64,000 nucleotides of DNA from Kryptolebias marmoratus. Taxonomy: Eukaryota; Chordata; Actinopteri; Cyprinodontiformes; Rivulidae. The stretch's first letter is position 1, and every line of letters starts with the position of its first letter. Made by a program: the position numbers and the translations under genes. Where the stretch lies: positions 16,572,606 through 16,636,605 of the forward strand of contig NC_051437.1 in the NCBI RefSeq assembly GCF_001649575.2, in the 5' to 3' direction. Shown in pieces: positions 36,801 through 49,060 of this stretch. The notes beneath the pieces are model-generated. The model was not told the DNA's origin and searched no databases. It saw nothing but the letters and a program-made list of their open reading frames with translations.

Positions 36801-38451
36801 GTCAAGGTCAAATATCTTATGTTCTACTCAATAAAGGATTGCAAAAATGGCAGGCTTACATGCTATCTCCAAGTTTAGTCATTCTGTCAGAAGTGGGAAA
36901 ACGTCTGTATTGTTGTTATACTTCATTTGGCCTCTTTTAGCTCACCAGTTTCACAAAATCAAAACATGTCTTGAGTTTTCGTTTTACAATTTCAGAATTT
37001 TTGTATCATGTTTTTGAGACTTTTTTTAGTGAGTGTGACAATAAAAATGGGGCAGTTAAACATGAACATGTTCAAACGAGCACAATCATGAACTGCATTT
37101 ATATTTTGTGTGAGTTTTGAATATAAAAAAAACAACCAATTTTTAACTTACATTAAACAATATTCTTTCAAAAGAGATTGTCTGCTGTAAGCTGAGAGAC
37201 AATACAAATCTTATCGATATTTCCCATTGAGGACCTGATTGTCTGCATCCGGCTGTTAGACTTTTATGTACATCTGTCTTTTTGAGGCCTGTTACGGATC
37301 ATATGCATGCCTTTCATTCTTGCTTTAGATGTATTTCTAAAAAAAGGCTTATGGCTGAACCATAAAACTGAAGGTTTATGCTGATTTAATTCTTCATGTT
37401 CTGTAAGAACTCTGTGAAATATGCCCTCATTATGGAATCCATCCAATTCTTGGTGACAGGTTCTGCAATGAAATGCACTGCTGCAGCAACACTATTTTTT
37501 GTCACAATTTCAGGCTGTTTTACATTCTCACAGCAAAAAAAAGGAAAAAATGTGGGCTACTTTTAGGGAATTGGTTGGTATTAACATGTATATTATGTGA
37601 GCATGTAAAACAAACTGACAGAAAGCAGAACACAAATGCTGATGTTGCATAATGTCGTGGGTATGCTAATCTCCGCATGTCATTAGCCAATATTTAACCT
37701 TTTTTTAAGAAGCTTGGTAAATGAAAAATCCATAAATGAATTTGAGCCAATTTCCTTTGCAAATGTAGTTAATAATTTTCAAATAATATAGAATGAACAT
37801 AAATAAATTCAGTTTGTCAACAGATTTGCAGAACATTTAGGCAACCCAGAAGAATTTTATTCTTTCAGGGAAAATGTCAGAGAATGCAATAAGTTACAAA
37901 TACTGGTGGAACTTTTGCTAACTGTGATTTTAGATGCATTTAATGACATGTCAGATGTTGGTTTTTTTTTGCATCTTTGTTAAAGTAAACCTTAAGACAA
38001 TTGTAAAAATTGCTTTCTTTAGTTAACTTGAAAATGTTTTGCTAGTAAAAAAAACTGTACAAGTAAAAAAAAACAAGCTTCTGCATTTGTATAGTTTTAA
38101 GCAGCTTAAACAATTAAAAAAAGTCCTAACTTAGAAGAGAAACAACATGGGAATTTAAAAAGCTTTCATTGTCATTTTTACCATTGGCTATTTGAGTCTA
38201 ACAGTTTTAAACTTTGTTTAGGGTCCCTGGGCACGGCCGGACGGACCTGCAATAAGACATCGCGTGGCACTGACGGCTGCGAGGTCATGTGCTGTGGGCG
38301 TGGCTACGACACCACTCGAGTCAAGCAAATCACCAAGTGTGAGTGCAAGTTCAAATGGTGCTGCGCCGTGGAGTGTAAGGACTGCGAGGAGGCTGTGGAC
38401 ATACACACCTGCAAGGCCCCTAAACGAGCAGAGTGGCTGGATCAGACCTGA
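26742..38451 (+). CDS. wnt2b: wnt2b: secreted Wnt signalling ligand
   Basis: Five coding exons: 26742-26914, 29379-29599, 33970-34247, 35502-35766, 38222-38451 (1167 bases, 388 residues; human WNT2B 391). All introns are GT-AG; phases 2, 1, 0, 1 match. Start: tandem ATGs at 26742 and 26745, the second in the better context. Residues 38-52 form the hydrophobic core of a signal sequence ([11 protein letters not shown]), ending VDSSWW. WNT2B rather than WNT2 is shown by [42 protein letters not shown] and the ending KAEW-like KRAEWLDQT. Ser240 in [10 protein letters not shown] is the site that Porcupine palmitoleoylates in Wnts. Asn114 (NCS) is a glycosylation sequon. The cysteine-rich end ([19 protein letters not shown]) is complete. 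It acts through Frizzled/LRP and beta-catenin; in zebrafish wnt2bb promotes liver specification. I cannot tell whether this is the ba or bb copy. Confidence 0.98.
26930..27785. other. Assembly gap (856 N)
   Basis: Run of N inside wnt2b intron 1, starting 15 bases after the exon 1 end and ending at a (CA)n tract. The long open frames that cross it are artefacts of N translation. Confidence 1.
27786..27844 (+). repeat. (CA)n microsatellite at the gap edge
   Basis: About 29 CA units directly after the N run. The repeat probably caused the gap, so its true length is unknown. Confidence 0.95.
27845..29378 (+). other. wnt2b intron 1, remainder
   Basis: Intron sequence after the gap. No exon, RNA gene or named repeat recognised. 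T run at 28448-28462. Confidence 0.6.
29600..33969 (+). other. wnt2b intron 2
   Basis: A 4.4-kb intron, GT-AG. No repeat named. Bases 33560-33800 are less AT-rich, with TATTTAAACA and TAATATTTAAAC pieces, and could be a regulatory element; this is only an impression. Confidence 0.6.
34600..35350 (-). other. Possible decayed protein-coding insert in wnt2b intron 3
   Basis: On the minus strand, open frames at 35350-35153 (with [16 protein letters not shown]) and 34834-34607 (with [15 protein letters not shown]) look more protein-like than nearby DNA. They lie in one orientation within 750 bases. I recognise no family. It could be a broken transposon or pseudogene, or chance. Confidence 0.25.
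35767..38221 (+). other. wnt2b intron 4
   Basis: A 2.5-kb GT-AG intron. No exon or named repeat recognised. Confidence 0.6.
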
Positions 38452-40124
38452 GGACACACACACACACACACACGTACACACCTCTTCTGCTCCCTGTAAT
38501 GCAACCCCACCCATTTCCCCATTTTCAGGACATGGCATTCTGGGAAAGTTTGGCCAAAAATGCTCTGTGTCGTCGCCACCCTTCTCTTCACACACCTTGT
38601 TTCATCATTGCATGGCGGTTTTGTTTTTTTGTTATCTTTTTGTTACCTGTTTGTGAAAGCACTAGTATCCAGTAGCCATCAGTATGAACTAATGCACATT
38701 AGCTACAGTTGGTGAATGGCTTTGTGACTGAAGAGCTGGGATCTGATGAACAGTAAAAGCAGCGATACCACTTTGGCTTTCATCACAGATTCAATCCAAA
38801 AAGACTGTTTTTTTTCTGTGTGTGGTTCTGCAATTGAAACGGTTTGCTGCTTTCATGATGCTTTAAAGAAAACATTTTACATTACCTGAGCCTTCAAACA
38901 TATCCAGTATTATTACAGCAACATCACATCATATACTCACATAATTTTGCTTTTGTTTTTTTTTTGTTTTTTATGTATCAACAAAAAGAAGCATACTTGG
39001 TCAGACAGTGGAAAGTACTTTAGAAAGTGCAATTTAAAAAGTGGACATCTAATCAGGCACTTGGCAAACTGTGTGGCCAAACAGGAATCTGGGGTGAGGA
39101 CTACAAGAAGACAAAGAGATGGACACCTGAAGAAATCAAATAAGTGAATGGACGTGTCATCGGAAAGATTAATGAAACTAAAAAGAAGAAGAAAAACGTG
39201 TTTAAAGAGCTTTATTTAAATTGTAAAGTGTTGTTTCATTCCTCATCTGTAGATGAGACTGCACTACATCAGCCGACACTGGGAGAGAGATGAGCACTCC
39301 CATAACTGTGATCACACAGTGTACTTTTGTTTTCAGTGTGTGAGATGAAAAACTGCTGCTGAGAAGAAAACTAAGGCCTTGACGGTCACTCGCTGACCAC
39401 AACAAAGATGGATTTCACCTCTCTGCTCTGGAGCTTGCTTGTGTAACATTTTGTATATTGCCTTATCCAAACAGATGTTCATATGAAATATATGGTGTAT
39501 TAGTATGACAGTGGCATGTTTGTTTTTTGTTCGAGCACATTTTTTAGAAGTTTTTAGGCAAATAATCCAACTGAATCTGTCATGAATGGTGAATAAGTTT
39601 AGTTTTAATGCTAATGTAAGGAGAGATGTGTTCATATTTTTCCTCACCGACTTGAGCTGAAAGACACTGGACAGAAGCACTAATAATACAATATATGCTG
39701 GTAACAAAGGCTGATTCTGTGCGGATCAGGGTGGGGGGTGTTATATCAGTCAAGGAGAGGGAAGTGTTTTATTAAAGGCCCAGTCTAAAACCCCAACCCC
39801 TGCTGGCCCTCTCCCACCCCTCGCTATGTGGAATTCCAGGTGGGTCCCAGGCTAATGACTAGATGGCTGTAATTACCCGGGGCTGTTGATAGCTGGTGAT
39901 GGGACATGGTCGTGCCACAGAGGACCTAGTGTGGGCTCCTGCTGGGACCACATTTAATCAAAGGCTTCTTGGCCAGCTTATCAAAGGGAATACTTTCCAG
40001 CAATCTTCTCAGTCTCAGCCCCCTCTGCTCACCCAGACTCCAGTTTAGTCTCTGCTACATTAGAGTCCAAAGGCTCGTGATGAGGTGAATTCTGGAGACT
40101 ATCGCACACAAGTGCAAAAATAAA
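38452..40124 (+). other. wnt2b 3' UTR and downstream DNA
   Basis: The 3' UTR starts with a short (CA)n at about 38453-38473. No early AATAAA was found; the first clear one is at 40119-40124, but other hexamers could be used, so the mRNA end is unknown. Confidence 0.4.
39957..39987 (+). promoter_or_regulatory. Paired TCF/LEF-like sites downstream of wnt2b
   Basis: ATCAAAGG occurs at 39957-39964 and again at 39980-39987, 23 bases apart. It matches the TCF/LEF core (CTTTGAT on the other strand). The block 39830-40020 also has a homeodomain-type TAATTA. Function is inferred. Confidence 0.35.
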
Positions 40125-40789
40125 CTAGATGTGCTTTTAAAAATGATTGACTTTACTCTCTCACTGCTGTTACCAAACAAACTGCGCTGTTATATACAAT
40201 TTAATGCATAGTTCTCACAGTAAGTGTTAAGTTAGTGACCGTATTGTGATAATAAGATAATCTTCCACCCAAACTAATGATAAGAGCCACAAAGAGCTCC
40301 TAACGGCTAAATGGAAAAAATATTTCAAGAAGTGGTCTTTTTATAGGCATAAGAAGTCAATGTCATTATGTTGTGGCTGAGGATATCTGTGTTCCAAGAG
40401 TATGAAAAAATCATTATTCTTTACTGGTGGACAATGTTAAGACATCAAGCAGGAAGAAAGTGAGTTCATACTTAATGACGGCAAAGGCAGGGCATCAAGC
40501 AGCTCAAGTTTCAAAGATTAAAATCAATTTATCTTGAAGAATTTTTTTCTTTTTCTTTTTTTTTTAAATCCAATCACATAAAAAAGAAGAGGAAACAAAA
40601 TCCAATTATATATTAAATTAAAGAAACTGTGCAAACGTCAAATTCTAGACAGTAATTTGGTAATCATCTTTGGTTGCTTTCTGCTGCAGGTAGACATGAG
40701 TAACTCTGTTTTCAAAATTGTCAGTTCTCTTGTAATTCAACAAGGCAAGGCAGACAAAATAGGACAATCTTTCTGAACAGTTTTGAGGT

Positions 40790-40829
<40 letters not shown>

Positions 40830-40858
40830 GACATGCAGACCAACACACACACACACAC

Positions 40859-40897
<39 letters not shown>

Positions 40898-43800
40898 GTA
40901 CAAGCAGCTCTGGTATAAATTTTATTATTTCAAGGTTGTCAGACTGGTACAAAGACGTGTTGCTGTCATATGTTTAGACAATTAGCCACATAGACGGCAC
41001 ATATGGCCTCCGATGTTTGTTCCACATTATCGCAATTATTCTCAACGGTGTGAGCCTCCTATTTTTATGCTTGTCCTATATTTTCTCTCACTTGGCTCTC
41101 CTGGTGTCTCAAAACTGACAGTCGCAAAGATTTATTAAACATATGTCAGGGCTGCAATTCATGTCAGTCTAAGCTCCATTTGCCAAATGACAACAGCTCT
41201 GAGAATACAAATAGGACTAGAGATTACGTACACATCCATGCATGCAAGCACGGACAGACACACATGCCAGAGGTCCAACAAATAGACCGGGAAGGAGATG
41301 GCGGCAGAGTTTTGTTTTGAAATCCAGTCTTTACTGATATCAACAAAAAAACAAAAGTTGTGAGACAGAGAGAGGAAACAGGACGAGTCACATCGGTGAA
41401 TGTACAAGAGAAAGAAGCGTATAGGGTTACTTAAAGACCTAGCAGGCTGGTTTATCTGCAGATCTTAATCTAAACTGAACTGCGTTCCCCACAATTCATC
41501 ATCATTACCAGCCCCATCTGGCACATCCTTCTTACCACATCCCTCCACCGCTCTCCTCCTTCCTGCCTCCAATACAGATGTTTGTTGGTGGGAATCATGC
41601 TGGACAGCCACCTTGGGGTGGTCCGGGTGTCAGCCATACGATCTGTTTTGCACACAAAGCCACATGTACACACCTGCAGGCAAAGCCAGTGCCCCCCAAA
41701 CTCACCTATCACTTGTCTGGTGAAACCTTCGGTATGTTAGCAGTCTTTCTGCTCTGTCACTCACTGTTCATGACCAGAAAGTGAACACAAACACCCCTCA
41801 GGGCCAGCAGAACCTCAGTCCTTCTCTCCTTTCCTTCATATTTTTTTGTGCTTTTTGGTTAAAGCTGTTGGAGGGAAGCTGGTGAGGTCAGGGGTCATAA
41901 TGTTTAAGGGTATCAACAGAAAGCCTCCAGCACTATGAATGCTGATCTGATGCTTGTTGACACTTTCTAAACTCAGAAAGCTTGATCTGTGGTTGACCAT
42001 CAATGAAGTGAGTCTATTTAGAAAACCAACTGCTTTGCTGGAATTAAACGTGGCATACAGAGAGCCTCAACCCCTCTCTTCATCTATCACGCTTTTGCTA
42101 TCTGCCACTGGACATTAGGTGGTGCAGATTTGTTGGAAAGATGTTTGAGGTGAAAAAGTGTGAGAGCAGCAAAAGGTGCAAGCTGCTTAGGAAATTCAAA
42201 CTAAAACTTCCAGAACCTGCCAAAACCTGTGCAATGTAAAGAGGGAAAAAAAGAATAAAAGTATGATCTGTGTTGCCTTTGAGATGAAAAATGGCTATTA
42301 TAGCTTACAACTTTTATCTGCTGAGACTTTCAAGAAGAAATGTTCGCCCCTCACTACTTCCAGTCCCCCACCACCCCACCACCACCACCTTCAGTTACTG
42401 GCCCCTTTGCCCTGTCATTCCCTAAAATGGTTTACAGCTGCACATTTTAGCAACCATCACAGTATGTAGCAGTGAGTGTCAAGAACAACAGTTACAACAG
42501 CAACTCTGTTTTTGCACATTGCCGGTCCAACATTCCACTGATTGCCAAATCAGTCCTTTAATCTGGCATAGTGCTGAAAAAATGGGAGGGGGGAGTTGAG
42601 TTTCTCCATCTGAAGGTGCAAAAGTACTTCATCTTCCTTCTCTGTGAGGGCGAAAACATTTCCGGTGCTTCCAAATTGCTCCAGTTACTGACACGTGCAA
42701 CCACGTGCATGTTGACCTAAATGTATTTTCCATGAGTAAAAAGCGATCAGACCCAGCATCAATTTGTAATCTATAGTCTAGCATTAATAGAATATTTAGG
42801 ATTTTTTGTAGGGTTCTGTCAATTCCACGGTTATTTACACTAAAGATTGTGTTGATCTGCATTCAGTATCAATAAAGGTTTGTGTAAATCACATGATAGA
42901 AACCTGAATGTGTTAAGAGTACCTGACCAGTATAAATATGTGATATAAAAGTACTGCAAAGTAAAAATTATTAAAATAGTGTTTGCTTAAGCCACTATAT
43001 TTTTACCTTGAATTACTTTTACATCAGATAGTTCCTCTAGTTGTGTACTCAACACATTTAGTTTCCCGACACGTTTTACACAAAAGTTTACTGACATGAA
43101 ACAGAATCAAACAGTCTTGAGTGTAAATAACTATAGATCCCAATGTAAGTACGGTAATGCTGAAATGACATGATGGAAGAGTTTTAAAAATAGCCTTCTC
43201 TTGAATTGCTACAAAATATTTTGTGGCGTTTCAGGTGTTTTAGGATCACAGAAATATGCTCTGGGATAGCTCCCATTACCCACTGTTAGCTTGACTCTTA
43301 TTTTTTTTTTTGGTTTCTCAAAACTTAGAAACTTGCTCCAGCTGCTGTCTACTGTTGGTAAGTAACTGACTGCTGATAACCTCTCCACAGAATCCCACTG
43401 GAAAAGTACTACTCCTTTACGTGTTGGCTAGCAGAAAACTAAGAATTGACAGCATATATCGCTGTCAATTTATTTTAGAGTGCACCGTTGTTTTGCGCCG
43501 TCACTTTGAGTGATTCTGACATTTTGGAGAAACACTAGCACTTTGGTTCTTCTTCAGGGAAATAAACATTTAGGCAAAAAAACATAATCAAGAGCTGCAC
43601 TTACATTATGTCCAATATAAGCTTATAATTAAAAAGTAAAGGCTCACTTTTCAGAGTGGAGACAAAATGAATTGCGAGAGTTTTTTAATAAACACACTGC
43701 AAGGCTTGTCATGAGCTGTGTCAACTCTCCGGCACACAGTTATGCTTTTTTGATGCAATGCTGCGTCAAAGACCTTCCCAGCATCTTTCCAGCTCCATAC

Positions 43801-45594
43801 TTCAAGAAACATTATGTTACGTGAACACAGGTACTTAGTTGCAGTAGGTTCTACGCCACAGAAGGTATGGGCTGCCATGTGACAAGGTTTGTATATGCAT
43901 GTGACAGTGCTAGCGTGTTTATCTCTAGCGCTGTGTGGGAATTTACAGGCACACCTCGCAAGGCACAAACAACAGTGACCTGGAAAAATAGTCGAAATTC
44001 CACTAACATACCAGGGAATTTAGGGGTTTGGGCGGACAATACACACGAGAGACCGAGGTGTGGGAAACGGGGGAGATACAGGGTCAGGGTCAACTTGTGT
44101 AGGCCTCACAGACACAGATACCAGTGAGTGATACCAGCTGACACGCACTGATGCTGACACTAACAGTGATACCGTAGCTACCTGAGTGACATTGATAGAT
44201 GGTTCTGAGCCATACCAGAGTGCATACAATCAAACCACAACTCAGTCTGTTGTCATGATTTAAATCAGCTCTGGATATCCACTTTGATTGCCCCTAAAAT
44301 GCCTGCTGGGAGGGAAATATTGTTTGGTGCCATTTCAAATACGGAGCAAAAAAGGCAAAACGAGTTAAAAGTGAAAACGTGTTGGAACGCCTTCCCACAC
44401 TTGAGCGTGTTCACAACTGTGTATTTGTTGTTGCTTCAAGTGGAGTCGACGTGTTTATCACTGGAGACAACATACCACTCCCTGTCTCCTGGACTCCTCA
44501 CCTTTAAAAACACAAACCACTAAAGATACACACGAGCTCGATCCAACAACGATGAATCCCGAACTCATCACACAAACAAAAACACATTCCGTGCGGAATG
44601 TGGAAGCCTGTTTTGTTTGTGTTTTGAGATGCAGCTTTCCGTAGTTTTCATTTCTTCTTAGGAAATATTGCACATTTCTGCTGGCAATTAAATGGCCCCC
44701 GGACATAAAACTGTAGAAACTGTGTCCGTGTTTTGACGTCCACAGCAAAGCGCAGAAATGCTCTCGTGCCTCTCCTGACCATACTTCATGTTCCACGAGC
44801 AACGAGCCAGAACATCAAGAGTCGGGACACAGTACAGTAGCCTCAGTCGCTCAGTAAACAGTGGTAAACAGAGCGAGCGCTCACCATGATATGGGTGAAT
44901 CCTGCGTGCAAAACGTTTACACAGAACTGCCACGGGAACAATATCATTTCAGTTTTACAATAAAGAACTGGCGTAACAAAAACAACAGAGGGGAAGGCGT
45001 CTGTCCCTCTCCTTGTTCAGAGCTGTTTAAGCTCTGGCCTCCGAGGTTCTGTAAAAAGATTAGAATTTTTGAAGTAAAACAAGTCCTACAACACTAGAAC
45101 AGCATCGAAAATGCGATAGTCATCCTGGCCAAAACCTTTTCCAAAGACAGCAGAGAAAAGCTCAATGAAAACGAGAAGCTACGGATTTGTTTTAGCGTAT
45201 TTATGTCTGAATGAACTGCGGTAGGTGAATTATACCCAGCCATGCAGAAGAGTGCAGACACATCTTGTTTTGGCAAAAACATCGCCCGTCCATGCTTTCC
45301 TTCAATTACCGCAGCCAACTACTGACAATGTTTTGATTGTCATTTGAAGAGAAATGTGTTCCTCTCGTGCTGTGTTTAATATTTCCCTGTCTTACTGAGT
45401 GTGGAGACAGCCAGCAGCATCAATGTTGGTGTGCATGCCGAGATAAATGACATGCATGCATAACTCAATCTTTAAATGTGGAGGATGCTGTGTGGGTTCA
45501 AAGAAAGCTATGTGGCCAATACCAGAGTGTTTAAAAAGTGGCAAACATCAGCTGATTAAATGAAACAGCTGAATAATCAGTCCACCTCGAGCGT
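40125..45594. other. Intergenic between wnt2b and mov10, no gene seen
   Basis: No exon, RNA gene or named repeat recognised apart from the (CA)n tract listed separately. Antisense open frames at 43651-44229 and 44458-44933 resemble no family. Confidence 0.35.
40793..40895 (+). repeat. (CA)n compound microsatellite
   Basis: Three CA tracts (40793-40827, about 40844-40858, 40862-40895) separated by short unique pieces. The minus-strand Cys-Val open frames here are translation of the repeat. Confidence 0.95.
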
Positions 45595-45845
45595 AAATGT
45601 TTGCAAAACAGCATTTGCATGAATTGCTATGAATTTCTTCAAAATGGAGTTGTTTTGGGACGGCAGCAGCCCACTTTGGTCTTGGCCCCACTTGGACTAG
45701 ACGGAAGCTTGTCAGTTCTATAACAAAATTAACTCTGTTTCTTCAAACTGAGGCCATTCAAGAGCTATCTAAGGATAAGATAAGGTTTGTAATTTTTCCA
45801 CAGAACCCCACTTCAAAAGATCTGAACTTTCACTTCAACTTAAAG
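45595..45845 (+). repeat. Dispersed repeat, family B
   Basis: Blocks 'gaattgctatgaatttcttc', 'aaaatggagttgttttggga', 'ggtcttggcccc', 'cttcaaactgaggccattca' and 'cagaaccccacttcaaaaga'. A weaker copy is at 12985, and 43190-43410 shares the 'cacagaatcccactgg' end. Non-coding; name unknown. Confidence 0.4.
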
Positions 45846-48404
45846 GCTCTGGTAAGGGGGATGGAATAATGCTGAATGTTTTCATCCTCCACACACCAAT
45901 AATGACTTCAGATGCCTTATAAACATGTTTGTCTGGAAATCAAATGGTTAAGTGAGTGGTGTTTACATCTTTCATATGAAAACAGAAGCGAGGGAGGGAG
46001 GCCTCCCAACTGGACCCACTGTAGGCCAGGACTGAGGAAATTTGATTCAGAAAAGCAATTTGTTAGGTGCAAAAATGAGTACAAGTTTATCATTTATTGG
46101 TCAAATATTTTAAAGATTTCCAGGACCAACTCTACGCTACCTTCAAGAACACCTTTAAAGTTACCTTCCTGATATTGTTGGGCCAGATATATAATAATAG
46201 GTGATGTATAGAACTTAAAAACGAGCTGAATGTGATTCCTTGTGGACTTTAAATATGGGTGGGTAGGATGATTTCCTTCTCACTGCATTCTTTAACAGAT
46301 CTAAAATGATGCTCGCATTTTCGTTATTGGCTTGGAGCGCCATATCTATCAAGTGTTTGAAACGGGATAGTTTAGACAAGAATAAACAACAGTCTAATGT
46401 GTTTATCAGAGACTAAAGCACACACCACCAGCTGTTTATCAAACCGAAAGCCCAGTCGTATACAACAACAACAACAGCCTGAGAAACATGTAATCTGATG
46501 GAGCCACACACTGTAAGGGAAGGTAATTTTGAAAGGGAGGTTGTTTTTATTTTGATTGTTTGGGGGAAACTGACAGTATTACCACAATGCATGTGAATGT
46601 CCAGCTGCTGTGGGATACGTTCCAGCTCTGTAGTTTAGACTGAAAAGGGAGAGTGATGAAGTGAAAGACAGCCGTGTGTGCTGGAAACGTTTCCTCCTCC
46701 TTGTACTATCATCTGATCAACAAATCAATAAACACAATTCCGCAATAACACACGAGGTTTGACAAAACTGCATGCAGCTGCACACAAAGGAAAACATGTG
46801 GGGGAAAAAAAAACTGAACATGCTCACTGTATCCGCAAGGATTCTTCACCAAAAAATAACAAACACCTTCCATCACCTCACGGCCTCATCACAACTCATT
46901 AAGAGTTTACTAACACCTATGTAAAATTAAGAAAAAAAGACCATCCATCTATCTATTCACCCATCATCCATATTCTACAGCTTATTTAGGACTGATTTGA
47001 TCTCAGTTGCCCAACTCACCTGGAGAAATGTTTATGCCTCTATGATACTAGTTTTAATGCTTTCCAGATTTTGTTTGATTCTGTTATTTATTTATGCGTA
47101 GTCACATGTTTTACAATGTAACTAGTCTTTTACATCTAAAAACGTACCCAATCATATTGTGGATAAATAAGATTTCAACAACTCAACAGAAAATATCCCA
47201 CAAGTTAACAATAAAACTGATCAGTTTTGACAGAAAAGTGCTTTGATTCATCAGAATATTTAGTAGTTTTGTAAAATAAATGAATAAATATCTACTTGTT
47301 AGTCATTTATCGGTAATAATTTAAAAAAATAGTTTTTGTAAATTTCCTCACATATGCATTTTATGTGAGAAAAAAGAAAACAGTTTTTTCCATTGGTAAG
47401 ATAAAGGTACTTCACATATGGCCCACTATATTTTATATGTTGTCTTACATGGTCTACAAAAAAACAATATCCTGCTTGATTCACTCACCAATGACAAGCT
47501 GTGGTAGCTTTAGCGTAGTTACAGGAAGGTTGTCTTTTAATCAGAGGATTGATGTTCAATCCTTCGTCCCTGCATTGCTTCTAAACATCTCTGGTCAAAA
47601 CACTGAATCCTCCACTGCCCCCAATATGCTTATTATTCTACAAATAAGAATAGCAAAGTACTGTATACAGAAAGTGTAAAATATATCTTAGAAGGCACAG
47701 AAATATTGGAAACAGCTTTGCAGAACCTGGGCGAGGTTAAAACGGCACTATAGAAGTGTTTACCATCGTGGACCATTCAAGATGCTGCAGTTTCTTATAT
47801 CTGTTGTTTTATTGCTATTGGCAATGAGTCAGAGTTCTTCTCTCCAGAACGTCAGTCTTCATAACTTGCTCCAGCATTGGGTTGAGTGAGTTCGACAGAG
47901 GCTACTATCATGTTTTGGGAAAGCTTCACCTAAAAAAGGCATAACTTTATCATTTTCTCTGAAGGAATTTCTGATTCAGCGCACACAGCTGCAAAATCTT
48001 TAATAAACTCAAGTCTTGCTCCTGCTGATGTTTGCACATGGAAAGGTTTGCTGAACTAAATGCCTTATCTATGGTTTTGAAATGACTCTCAAGTGTTCAT
48101 CGCATGTTGAAGTTAGTCAGTTGTCTGATATTTTGCATGCTGTTTGCATATTGCTCTCTAAATTGAGCTCTTTGCATCAAATGTTAAAACTTTAGTAAAG
48201 TGTAGTGTTTCTGCTGACATCTTCACATCACATCACACAGACAGGAAGCTGCAGCAGCCAAAATATCTATACGTCTCTAAATCATTGTGAACACGTGTGA
48301 AAACCAAAAATCAAGAGTTGGGTAAATCAAATCAACATATAGTCAAAATCAAAAAAATTTGGTTCCGTTTTTTTTCCATCCAATTTCACTTTTTTTGGAT
48401 TGTG
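45846..48404. other. Intergenic, no gene seen
   Basis: No gene recognised. Bases 46942-47020 ('ccatccatctatctattcac' then 'attctacagcttatttagga') resemble the tail of the common fish repeat listed at 13275. Confidence 0.35.
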
Positions 48405-48418
48405 GAAATCAAAAAGCC

Positions 48419-48612
48419 CTAGATTTTGAGGCATTTCAAAATCTGCAGAGAGATATAATTTCTCCAATGCGTCTTGGGTTTCCTCCAAGACCTCCTCCCA
48501 GAGGAGAATGTCCAAAACACCTCACCAGAAAAACATCCAGAAGGCATCCTCACCAGATGATCAAACCACCTTAGCTGTCTTCTCTTGATGTAGAAGATAA
48601 AAAGAAAGAAAG
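48419..48612 (-). mobile_element. LINE ORF2 C-terminal fragment
   Basis: The minus-strand frame carries RRQLRWFDHLVRMPSG, GEVFWTFSSGRRSWRKPKTHW and RNYISLQ, the pattern seen at the C-terminal end of many fish LINE polymerases (R-x-L-RW-x-HL-x-RMP, then GRR-x-R-x-RPRTRW-x-DY). Only the extreme C-terminus remains, and it is decayed. Confidence 0.65.
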
Positions 48613-48924
48613 AAAAAAATGCAGCTAAGGTGGATTGCATGGTAACAACCTGAAAATATTTAACCCTCTAGGAGCTAAATGGGCCTCTAATAATGACACA
48701 TATCTATTACATACATAATGATGCAGCATGTAAACATAAAGGAAAGTAGTGTTCTGCACTAAAAAGACTTTATCACTTGTAAATTTTGGTGAAAATGTTT
48801 TGTCCTGACGATCCTTGAGAGCTACATGGTTGAACAGAAAAATTGGCTTGTTCTTCCCATTGAGAGTGGATATTCTCTGGTTTTCTCCTATAATAATTGG
48901 AAATTCCAAATTGCACTCAGTGTA

Positions 48925-49060
48925 TGTGTGTGTGTGTGCATGATTGTGTTTCTCTGTGATGGACTGGCAGCCAGTTCAAAGTGGAGCCCGCCTCTACTCC
49001 CCTGACTGCTAGAAATAGGTACCAACTCTCCACAACCCTGAGCAGGATTCAGCAGGCATA
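48925..49060 (+). repeat. Fragment of the common teleost repeat seen at 13275 (3' half)
   Basis: 'ctctgtgatggactggcagc' and 'cagttcaaagtggagcccgc', then 'aaccctgagcaggattcagc', match the 'gatggactggcgacctgtcc ... cctgagcagg' part of that repeat. A (TG)n lies just before. Confidence 0.5.

Noticed and set aside
26742..38451. Assignment as wnt2 instead of wnt2b
   Set aside because: The [15 protein letters not shown] and [14 protein letters not shown] blocks and the WLDQT ending follow WNT2B; WNT2 differs at these places.
40645..40952. Cys-Val repeat open frames
   Set aside because: Translation of a CA microsatellite.
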